Source: an uncultured Shewanella sp. (GTDB lineage: Bacteria > Pseudomonadota > Gammaproteobacteria > Enterobacterales > Shewanellaceae). Taken from it: a stretch of DNA of 64,000 nt. The notes under the pieces are model-generated. The model saw only the letters and a program-made list of their open reading frames with translations, made no database searches and was not told the DNA's origin. The position numbers were made by a program, and so were the translations under genes. Shown here in pieces: positions 27,893-34,895 of this stretch (the stretch's first letter is position 1; each line of letters begins with the position of its first letter). The DNA is taken from contig NZ_CANMWS010000030.1 in the NCBI RefSeq assembly GCF_947501665.1, positions 16,148-80,147 on the forward strand, written 5' to 3'.

Positions 27893-28366
27893 ATGAAACT
27901 AAAGTCTTTATTTGGACGTGCAATCCCAGGGAGTAAAGAGCCAGAAGAGTTGGACATCACACCTTTTATGAGCCTGATGATAGTGCTTATTCCTGTGTTG
28001 TTAGTTAGTTTGAAGTTCACTTTACTGGCTAATTACGATATCAGTAATAATGTACCGCCTCAAAATGTGACCAAGCAAAAGTCAAATACTGACAAAAAAA
28101 TGATTTTGTATCGCTTATTGGTAAAAAAAGATAAAGCGCTTTTACAACAAAATAGCCGCACATTATTCGAGGTGGGTGTTGAAGATAGGGATGCTATTGA
28201 AGAGCAGTTATTAAATCTACTTGAAAGTCAAAAAACAAAGCCTTCTATCGTACTGGATATAGAATCGGATCATTCTTATCAAACCATAGTGAATTTGTTG
28301 GATATTTTGAATAAACATGGTGATAAGTTCAGTTCGATTTCACTATCAGTAAAGGAAGGTTTATAA
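27893..28366 (+). CDS. ExbD/TolR-like subunit lacking the channel aspartate
   Basis: A 157-residue protein with one N-terminal membrane segment (about residues 22-45) and a periplasmic domain. The segment LDITPFMSLMIVLIPVLLV aligns with the ExbD motif TPFIDVMLVLL, but the proton-carrying Asp position is Ser27. Asp21 lies before the membrane segment and is not equivalent. The periplasmic part has an ExbD-like fold pattern (VVLDIESDHSYQTIVNLLDI-like near residues 117-140). It lies 10 bases after the ExbB-like gene and two bases before the second ExbD-like gene. Confidence 0.85.
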   Translation: MKLKSLFGRAIPGSKEPEELDITPFMSLMIVLIPVLLVSLKFTLLANYDISNNVPPQNVTKQKSNTDKKMILYRLLVKKDKALLQQNSRTLFEVGVEDRDAIEEQLLNLLESQKTKPSIVLDIESDHSYQTIVNLLDILNKHGDKFSSISLSVKEGL

Positions 28367-28368
28367 AT

Positions 28369-28818
28369 ATGTTGAACACTAATCAGTTTACTATTAAGCC
28401 AGTGAGAGCGACTAGGAAAGCTGGAATAAGTTTAGTTGCTTTAATGGATATCTTTACCGTGCTTGTTTTTTTTCTGATTTTTAACGTCCATGAGGAACAA
28501 GCACTGCAAATAAAGAATGTAAAGGATTTACCCGTTTCTTCCGTGATGAAAGACATGGATTCGTTACGGAAGAAAGAGATTGCAGTGCTTGAAGTTATTG
28601 ATAAAAAGAAGGCCTTTTTAAATGACAAAGAGCTGGATATGACAAAGGGGTTAACGGTTATAAAAGAACATTTTCAGAATCTCTGCAATGAAACTCAATG
28701 TCCGGCTTTGGCAATAGAGGCCCCTAAAGCAATGAGTTACCCGTTTATAAACCAATTTGTGAATATGGGCTATGAGATTGGCTTTAATGGTGTGTTTTTA
28801 ATCGTCAGTCAACAATGA
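28369..28818 (+). CDS. Second ExbD/TolR-like subunit, with the channel aspartate
   Basis: A 149-residue protein with one membrane segment, LVALMDIFTVLVFFLIFNV (about residues 22-40), carrying Asp27 at the position of the essential ExbD/TolR Asp. The periplasmic part is short, with two cysteines near residues 104 and 109 (CNETQC) that could form a disulfide. It starts two bases after the first ExbD-like stop. The pair with different membrane segments suggests an ExbD heterodimer inside the ExbB-like pentamer. Confidence 0.86.
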   Translation: MLNTNQFTIKPVRATRKAGISLVALMDIFTVLVFFLIFNVHEEQALQIKNVKDLPVSSVMKDMDSLRKKEIAVLEVIDKKKAFLNDKELDMTKGLTVIKEHFQNLCNETQCPALAIEAPKAMSYPFINQFVNMGYEIGFNGVFLIVSQQ

Positions 28819-28847
28819 TATAAAAATTGTAAAAGAGATGAACATAG

Positions 28848-29795
28848 ATGCAAATACAGAGTGAAGATCGTGAAAATATTCTCTTATTATGTTTACTAAT
28901 AGCCTTAGGATTGATCTTGTGTATTTTTTTTTATAATGTTGCACAATATAAAGTGCCTGAAATAAAAAAGAAACCAGTTCAGAAAACTCATCTTAAGTTA
29001 GTAGTTATTCCTAAGCCTAAACCTGAGGTAAAACCAGAGATTAAACCTAAGGCTAAACCTAAGGCTAAACCCAAGGCTAAACCCAAGGCTAAACCCAAGG
29101 CTAAACCTAAGGCTAAACCTAAGGCTAAACCTAAGGCTAAACCTAAGGCTAAACCTAAGGCTAAACCTAAACCTAAACCTAAACCTAAGGCTAAACCTGA
29201 AACTCAATCTAAATCTAAATCTGTGACTACAGCTAAGGCTAAATCAGTGGCAAAGCCAGTTCAAACAGATGAAGATGTGAATGATTTATTTGATGACTCA
29301 CTATTTAATACCAATGACGATATATTACCTAAACAGGCGCTTAAAGCGAATAAAAAAGAGCATACAAGTTCGATAAAGACTGCTGGAACGAGAGGGGTAA
29401 CGATTAATAGCGCTGAAAATTTAATTAATGAAGAGCTAAAAGGTGAGCCTCTCACTAAGTCGACAGTCGATGTTGATATATCGAATAAAAATTCATCTGT
29501 TGATTCAGAAAAGTACTTATTAGATCTTGCGGAGAAACAAATTGCAGAGCTTATAGCAAGTAAGAAAAGCTCAATATTAAAATTAGTAAAAGCTAACGAA
29601 ATGAGTCAAGTAACGCTTTCATTTAATTTTCAGCTTAAGCAGGGGAAAATTATGCAAGTAAATATCAGTAAAGTCTCATCGACTAAGGCACTTTCTGATT
29701 TTCGACATTTATTTAACGGGTTGCGCATTAAAGTCGCATATTCTGGTGTTATTGAGCATACAATAATAGTCAAAAACATCAATGGGCAATTTTAA
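28848..29795 (+). CDS. TonB/AgmX-like protein with Lys-Pro-Lys-Ala repeats
   Basis: A 315-residue protein anchored by one N-terminal membrane segment (about residues 11-31, ILLLCLLIALGLILCIFFYN). A Pro/Lys-rich stretch (about residues 45-125) follows with ten perfect KPKA units and related KPKP, able to span the periplasm. After an acidic linker, a C-terminal domain of about 100 residues (VTLSFNFQLKQGKIMQVNIS...) resembles the short beta-alpha-beta fold of TonB or the AgmX/PglI C-terminus. Such proteins transmit work from ExbBD motors to outer-membrane partners. It is the last gene of the compact run, 29 bases after the second ExbD-like gene. Confidence 0.8.
   Translation: MQIQSEDRENILLLCLLIALGLILCIFFYNVAQYKVPEIKKKPVQKTHLKLVVIPKPKPEVKPEIKPKAKPKAKPKAKPKAKPKAKPKAKPKAKPKAKPKAKPKAKPKPKPKPKAKPETQSKSKSVTTAKAKSVAKPVQTDEDVNDLFDDSLFNTNDDILPKQALKANKKEHTSSIKTAGTRGVTINSAENLINEELKGEPLTKSTVDVDISNKNSSVDSEKYLLDLAEKQIAELIASKKSSILKLVKANEMSQVTLSFNFQLKQGKIMQVNISKVSSTKALSDFRHLFNGLRIKVAYSGVIEHTIIVKNINGQF
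29043..29162 (+). repeat. Ten tandem 12-base repeats encoding KPKA
   Basis: AAACCTAAGGCT (three copies carry AAACCC) is repeated ten times without interruption, followed by shortened AAACCT units. Copy-number change keeps the frame and alters the reach of the periplasmic arm. Confidence 0.92.
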
Positions 29796-30267
29796 TGGGC
29801 AGTGAACACCTCGAGGATCCCTAGTTCTTTGTTATATGAAACGCAATAGCTTATGGCCTCTTCCTGCAGAGTTTAAATACTGCAGGAAGAGGCCATAAGG
29901 TGAATAATGATTGAAATCAGCTCTTTTCGGTAAAAAGCATCTAATCAACCGTATGCGTGCGGTACATTATTTTTTGTTTGGGTTTTGTTGCAATCCTATT
30001 TCATCACAACGGCCATCGCATAGCTTTTCTCATTCATCGAGATTATGTCAGCTTATAAAAAGAAAACTTGCTAAGTGGGTAGAATAATACAATGAGATTA
30101 TTTTTAATAATTGATATATTTGTCAATTAGTTTGCACAATATTCAAGGTGATATTAAAAATATTTTCTTACAAACCTGTATCTAAGCTAACTTAATCTTC
30201 ATTAAATATATAGATTAATAATAGGTAAACTATAATTAATTTTCGTTAAGTTAAGAGGAAATAAACC
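29796..30267. other. 472-base region after the ExbBD-type run
   Basis: Non-coding. It holds a perfect 19-base inverted repeat (listed separately) and an AT-rich stretch before the small secreted peptide gene, presumably that gene's promoter. Confidence 0.5.
29851..29898. repeat. Perfect 19-base inverted repeat
   Basis: TTATGGCCTCTTCCTGCAG at 29851-29869 pairs exactly with 29880-29898 around a ten-base loop. No T run follows on either strand, so it is not a standard terminator. It could be a factor-dependent or processing hairpin at the end of the preceding operon, or a mobile palindrome. Confidence 0.85.
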
Positions 30268-30450
30268 ATGAAATACTTAGCTGTTATCCCATTAATTTTA
30301 GTATTATTCAGTACATCAAGTATCGCAGTGCAAACTGATAATATAATGACTACTCAAAAATCATTATCGATTCAAAGTCAAGGTGATTTAATCACTAATT
30401 CAACTGCTCAATATACAAAAGGGCCATGTCCTGCGCCGTTGAGTTGCTAA
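30268..30450 (+). CDS. Small secreted peptide, unknown
   Basis: A 60-residue product with a clear signal peptide (KYLAVIPLILVLFSTSSIAV, cleavage near residue 21). The mature peptide is about 39 residues, rich in Ser, Thr and Gln, and ends CPAPLSC. The two cysteines, at residues 54 and 60, could form a small loop. GAGGAAA at about 30255 is a good ribosome site. It is not recognised. It may belong functionally with the preceding envelope cluster but has its own upstream region. Confidence 0.6.
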   Translation: MKYLAVIPLILVLFSTSSIAVQTDNIMTTQKSLSIQSQGDLITNSTAQYTKGPCPAPLSC

Positions 30451-30564
30451 ACAGGAGGTTTTCGTTATTATATAGCTATGTCGGTGTAATAATTGAGACA
30501 TTATATTCAAAAATCAAACCGTGCAGTAAAGCTCATTTAGTTTAACTGCACGCTTAATGATAAA

Positions 30565-30603
30565 ATGTCATCGGCCTTCATCATATAGAAGGCTGTGACA
30601 TCT
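30565..30603 (-). terminator. Terminator of the minus-strand ABC operon
   Basis: On the minus strand GATGTCACAGCCTTC pairs with GAAGGCCGATGACAT with one or two mismatches, followed by TTTTAT. It lies 11 bases after the ATPase gene's stop. Confidence 0.72.
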
Positions 30604-30613
30604 TATGACGAGG

Positions 30614-31504
30614 TTAAGAGAATAGCTTCTCTTCTAAGCGGCGGCCTTTGAGCAAGGATTTATATTGCCAGTTATGCTCATCAAATAAGGTGAATAAGGC
30701 GATTTCGATATTGGCTTTATTATGTTGAATAATAAATTCATTGTCTTGTTTTTGCTCGACACTATTGACTCCAGCTAAGGCTTTGATGGAGTCAATGAGT
30801 AAGGCAGCCTCACATTGACTCATGGTGAGTGTCAGGTAATTTTGCTGCTGGCTGTCATTCATGGAAACTGATTGACTGAGCTGGCCATTATCAAGATAGA
30901 GCACATGATCGCATAGTTTTTCCAGCTCATCGAGATTGTGAGAGCTGATCACAAAGGTGGTCTTGCTTGATTGCGATTTGACTAAATGGCGGATCACTTT
31001 GGCATTAGCCGGATCCAGTCCTGCTGTTGGCTCATCTAGCAAAACCAGCTCAGGTTCGCCAATTAAGGCTTGTGCAATAGACACGCGCTTGCTCATACCA
31101 TGGCTTAAGGCTGTGGGCTTTTGATTGGCGCTGTCTCTTAGCCCCACGAGATCAAGCACGCGCAGTGCTTCTAGCTCAGCGGCAGTTTTGGAAAAACCTT
31201 GCAAGCGTGCAAATAAACTCAGCTGGGTAATAATACTTAGGTTGGGATCTAAGCTGGCATCTTGGGGTAAAGAGGCGACTTTACCCAGTAAAGCAGGGCT
31301 ACCCGGCGCATGACCTAACAGGCTGATCTCACCGCTGCTTGGCTGAATATAGCCACATATGAGGCTAAAGAGTGTGGTTTTTCCTGCACCGTTAGGGCCA
31401 ACAAGGGCAATGGGCTGACCTGCTTTTAGGTTGAGATTAACCTGATTAAGGGCACGTTTACTGGCATATTGTTTGCTGAGGTTATGGCATTGGATCAAGC
31501 TCAT
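30614..31504 (-). CDS. ABC transporter ATP-binding protein
   Basis: A 296-residue ATPase with Walker A GPNGAGKTT (about residues 36-44), signature LSHGMSKRV (about 135) and Walker B LVLLDEPTAGLD (about 155), plus a C-terminal extension typical of exporters of the CcmA/NatA type. The frame is open to 31642, but the stretch upstream of MSLIQCHNL lies within the permease gene. The ATG at 31504 overlaps the permease stop as ATGA. It works with the adjacent permease as an ABC-2-type exporter. The substrate is unknown; there is no periplasmic binding protein. Confidence 0.88.
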   Translation of the reverse strand: MSLIQCHNLSKQYASKRALNQVNLNLKAGQPIALVGPNGAGKTTLFSLICGYIQPSSGEISLLGHAPGSPALLGKVASLPQDASLDPNLSIITQLSLFARLQGFSKTAAELEALRVLDLVGLRDSANQKPTALSHGMSKRVSIAQALIGEPELVLLDEPTAGLDPANAKVIRHLVKSQSSKTTFVISSHNLDELEKLCDHVLYLDNGQLSQSVSMNDSQQQNYLTLTMSQCEAALLIDSIKALAGVNSVEQKQDNEFIIQHNKANIEIALFTLFDEHNWQYKSLLKGRRLEEKLFS

Positions 31505-32331
31505 ATTGCACTCCGTTTCATATAAAGGCGACCCAGAGTCAATAATACTAGGGTTTGTAATAACGGCATGGGCGCATAAACAAAACTCCCCACGCCATGC
31601 GTGTTGATCATCTGTGAGAGTTGAGCGCCAGGCAGAACCCATTGCAGTGCAGCAATGATGTTGGGACTATCGCTGAAAAAACTGCTAACAATGAATAATA
31701 AGGCCCACAGGAGAATGGCGTAAATTGTGGCCTGTTTTGATGAGTTGGCATAGAGGGATAATATCCCCATTAAGGCTGTGTAAGGCATTAATACAATAAT
31801 GATATTGATACTGGCGAATAGCCCAGACGTGAGTGCGGGAAGCAATAAACTGGTATCACGGCTCACGCTGAGTAAAATGGTTGCCGCCACAGTGATGAGC
31901 AGCAAAAGGACTTGGATTAACAGGCTACCTAAAAAACGCCCAAAGTAGAGGCTGTCGCGACTGGTGCGAAGGGCCAAAAAGCGAAATCCCCCTCGGCTCT
32001 TATCTGATGCGAATTGATCGGCAGCCACAGAAATACTAAACAGAGGAAAAATAAACAGCGCGATGACCCAAAAAATGGCCATTTCGGCAACTTTCCAACT
32101 AAAAAGTTGATCTAATGAGCCTTCACCGAATAAATTAATGAGTAACTGCCTAATACTGGGATCGAGTAAATAATCTGATGCATCTTTAATTGGATACAAT
32201 AAAATCAGTAACCAGATTAAGGAAAAGGCGGCAATGGCGATAAGACCTCGTGTATTGAAGAGCATTTTCTTGACTTCAAATAAGGCAATAATGGCGGTAT
32301 TGTGTACCTGACTGGGAGCGGCATTATTCAA
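31501..32331 (-). CDS. ABC-2-type transporter permease
   Basis: A 276-residue inner-membrane protein with about six membrane segments, including one near residues 30-47 (GLIAIAAFSLIWLLILLY) and a pair near 80-105. The loop with DQFASDKSRGGFRFLALRTSRD, quoted here as ASDKSRGGFRFLALR, is typical of ABC-2 permeases of the NosY/CcmB-like exporter class. It is cotranscribed with the ATPase gene that overlaps its stop. The substrate cannot be deduced. Confidence 0.82.
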   Translation of the reverse strand: MNNAAPSQVHNTAIIALFEVKKMLFNTRGLIAIAAFSLIWLLILLYPIKDASDYLLDPSIRQLLINLFGEGSLDQLFSWKVAEMAIFWVIALFIFPLFSISVAADQFASDKSRGGFRFLALRTSRDSLYFGRFLGSLLIQVLLLLITVAATILLSVSRDTSLLLPALTSGLFASINIIIVLMPYTALMGILSLYANSSKQATIYAILLWALLFIVSSFFSDSPNIIAALQWVLPGAQLSQMINTHGVGSFVYAPMPLLQTLVLLTLGRLYMKRSAI

Positions 32332-32400
32332 GGTGAGACTCTCTTCTTATTTAGGGTTAATAGCATGAAGTGGCCTATGTTTTTGTGTGAATTGATAGAG

Positions 32401-33120
32401 TCAGTCAAGAAGATCCGCAAGGGCGGTTTTCAATCTATCGACTTCTTGTTCTAATAAACTGACACGTTCAACTAACTGCTTGTATTCAAGATTGCTGTGT
32501 TGGCTGGTGTTTACTTCTTTTTGATGTGAATCGGGGCCTGTATTGGGTTGCCCGTCTATTTGAGCCTGATGTTGTGACTGAGAGGAAACTTGATGACTTG
32601 TTTGTTCAACGGCATGATGAACAGGCGTAAAACATTCATCAAAGCGGGCTTCGCGTTTTCCTGGCTCTTTGGCTAATTGTGTGACTAATGTGGGGCTGTG
32701 CTGAGCCAGCAGGCGTAGGGTATGTTCGACTTCAGTAACATCGCTAAAAGCGTGTAATCGATTACTGCGGGTTCTCAGCTCGCCTGGGGTTTGAGGGCCG
32801 CGTAATAATAATAAACAAATAATGGCCACTTGCGCTGGACTGAATTGCAGATCGCTAAATTCAGTATTACAAAAGCGATGTTTATATTTTATTACTCTGC
32901 TTCCAAAGCCGGATTGCTCAGAAATAAGACGTTTTTTGTTGAGACTATCAATGCCTGCTTGTGTTTCTGTTTCAGTCAAAGCAAGCACAGGTGAGCGGCT
33001 GGATTTTTGGTTGCAGCCTAAGGTGAGCGAGTTTAATGACAGTGGGTATTGCTCAGGTGTCGTGATTTCTTTTTCTAACAGTACCCCAATAATCCTCGCT
33101 TCAAGTGGCGTGAGTTCCAT
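32401..33120 (-). CDS. YceH family (DUF480) protein
   Basis: A 239-residue protein whose first 165 residues match the DUF480/YceH family. They form two winged-helix-like units with LEARIIGVLLEKEITTPEQY, SLNSLTLGCNQKSSR and LLRGPQTPGELRTRSNRLH. A Gln/His-rich linker (about 170-208) leads to a short coiled coil (LVERVSLLEQEVDRLK) at the end. The family's exact job is not established; the fold suggests nucleic-acid or partner binding. It starts at the ATG at 33120 with GGAGCGATAT before it and lies 70 bases upstream of the ABC permease gene. Confidence 0.88.
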   Translation of the reverse strand: MELTPLEARIIGVLLEKEITTPEQYPLSLNSLTLGCNQKSSRSPVLALTETETQAGIDSLNKKRLISEQSGFGSRVIKYKHRFCNTEFSDLQFSPAQVAIICLLLLRGPQTPGELRTRSNRLHAFSDVTEVEHTLRLLAQHSPTLVTQLAKEPGKREARFDECFTPVHHAVEQTSHQVSSQSQHQAQIDGQPNTGPDSHQKEVNTSQHSNLEYKQLVERVSLLEQEVDRLKTALADLLD

Positions 33121-33250
33121 ATATCGCTCCTATTTATCGCTATCGCATTTGGGATGTTAGCTTGTTTATAGCAGAGCTATGAATGAAATCCTAGTAAGAA
33201 TTGTTAGTCGGCGTCGTTGTGGTGGTTTTGTGTGCTTTAAATGAAGGGAA

Positions 33251-33277
33251 GACATTGTGCGTTACAAGCACAATGTC
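33251..33277. terminator. Ten-base-pair hairpin downstream of cvfB
   Basis: GACATTGTGC at 33251-33260 pairs exactly with GCACAATGTC at 33268-33277. It lies 35 bases after the minus-strand cvfB stop. The T content after the stem is modest, so termination strength is uncertain. Confidence 0.6.
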
Positions 33278-33311
33278 AAATAGGTAAAATAGGCTCTATG
33301 AAGTATAAGCC

Positions 33312-34145
33312 TTATTTAATCAGCCTAATACCATCGCTATCGAGAGTAATTTGTTGCTGTTTATATAAAGCACCAATACTCTTTTTAAAGGCTTTTTTAC
33401 TCATGGCTAATTGCGCATAAATGTCTTCAGCTTGGGTTTTATCGGTGAGTGGCAAAAAGCCATCAGCTTGTTTTAACTTAAATAAAATGGTGGTGGCATG
33501 CTTATCTAATTCTGCTTTGGCCCCTTTTTGTAAAATAAGGTCAATCTTACCGTCACTGCGTACGTGTTTAACAAAACCTTTTAGCTTTTGGCCAAATTTT
33601 AGCGGTTGAAACACTTCATTTTTATAAATCACACCCCAATGGGCATGATTGACAATGGCTTTATAGCCTAGATCGGTGGTGCCGCCGATGATCAAATCCA
33701 CTTCTTGTCCTGTGCCATAGCGAGGCTCCGTTAAATCAAGAAATTTATCGACTTTGGATGAGGCGACAATGCGCTCATCAACACTGCTTTGATAAACATG
33801 CACTAAATAAGAACGGTCTGCTTCAATTTCTTTGTGTTGCTCACCAAAAGGCAGCAGCAGATCTTTTTCGAGTCCCCAATCTAAGAAGGCACCAAACTGA
33901 CCGATTTCAACGGCTTTTAAATAGGCAAATTGACCCACCTGTGCACGGGGACGTTTGGTGGTAGCGATAATCATATCTTTAGAGTCTAAGTAAAGAAATA
34001 CACTCACTTTATCGCCTATCTCACACTCCTTTGGCGTGACCTTGCGAGGAAGTAAAACCTGACCGAGTTCTTGTGCATTTAAATAGACACCGAAATCGAC
34101 TTTTTTTACGACTTCAAGGGTGCAGGTTTGACCTATTTGGATCAT
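33312..34145 (-). CDS. CvfB/YitL-type S1 RNA-binding protein
   Basis: A 277-residue protein with S1-like beta-barrel domains: the first at about residues 1-60 (GQTCTLEVVKKVDFGVYL), the second at about 65-130 and the third at about 145-215. A C-terminal winged-helix segment (TTILFKLKQADGFLPLTDKT) follows. This is the layout of CvfB (YitL), an RNA-binding regulator affecting virulence factors in Gram-positives and widespread in gammaproteobacteria. The frame extends to 34211, but the family starts at the MIQIGQ methionine (34145). Confidence 0.87.
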   Translation of the reverse strand: MIQIGQTCTLEVVKKVDFGVYLNAQELGQVLLPRKVTPKECEIGDKVSVFLYLDSKDMIIATTKRPRAQVGQFAYLKAVEIGQFGAFLDWGLEKDLLLPFGEQHKEIEADRSYLVHVYQSSVDERIVASSKVDKFLDLTEPRYGTGQEVDLIIGGTTDLGYKAIVNHAHWGVIYKNEVFQPLKFGQKLKGFVKHVRSDGKIDLILQKGAKAELDKHATTILFKLKQADGFLPLTDKTQAEDIYAQLAMSKKAFKKSIGALYKQQQITLDSDGIRLIK

Positions 34146-34895
34146 GGGATTCTCAACTTTAAAAAAGGGATGTAAAAAGATACAGTTTATTTGGAGCGAG
34201 TATATACCCAAGCCTCTTGAAGATCCATGTTTTCTGAGCCAGTAAAAATGCGCAATTTAAGGTGCGTTTTCTTTAAAATAAGGGATCGGAATGACGATTG
34301 TTTTATAAGATGGTGCAACTTCGATGCAAACATTTTTACGGACTCCCAAAGGGCAGGTTTAAAACACATTTATACCGCGTTATTGAACATTAACTGAGAA
34401 TAACTAAGCTATCAGTTCAATGCCTTGCCTAAACGCGTTTTAATTCCTACAGAACCTCGCATCTTCAAATGGCTTGGGTATAAAAGAAAAGTAAGGTGCA
34501 AGTCTTGTTTTAAGCTTGCTTTATTTGACATTGCGAGGTTTAATTGCGTTTTTTTGTCAGTGTCGTGTTTTTTCGAAATATTTGACGGAGGATGGGATGG
34601 GCTCCGTTATACTGAGTACCGCCTATTACACGGCATCGTCATTCGCTAATCATCGTCCGTTAAATGAGCTTTTATGTTGAAAACGTGTGTTGGATGATGT
34701 GGTTGATGAACGCTGAAAACAGACATCTTGAAGTGGCGTATACTGTAATTTATTGAGCGCTTGAAAGGCGTTGATTAAGAATAAAGAATAAAATGAGGTC
34801 TCTTTGGATTACCGCCATAGAGAGAAAAGGCCAGTGATCTGTTTGTGTAGAGTAGAGAACTGAATTGAAGTCGGCAATAGTCAGGTTAGAAGAAT
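34146..34895. other. 750-base region between cvfB and speA
   Basis: No gene is supported. It contains one copy of a dispersed repeat (34201-34420), an AT-rich stretch and the presumptive speA promoter and leader in the last 200 bases. Confidence 0.5.
34201..34420 (+). repeat. Dispersed repeat family, copy 1
   Basis: Shares an ordered series of blocks with 54951-55150 and 61909-62120: TATATACC at the start, then a GTAAAAATGCGC-type block with AATTTAAGG and GCGTT (a short hairpin, GCGC/GCGT arms around AATTTAAG), TTCGATGCA, GACTCCCAAAGGGC and TATTGAACATTA. It is not coding. The length of about 210 bases and internal hairpins suggest a non-autonomous element. Confidence 0.75.

Noticed and set aside
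28998..29207. Minus-strand frame of repeated F-S-L-R units, and the resemblance of the repeat to telomeric DNA
   Set aside because: It is the antisense of the KPKA repeat. The CCTAAG-like units follow from Lys-Pro-Lys-Ala codons inside a real gene.
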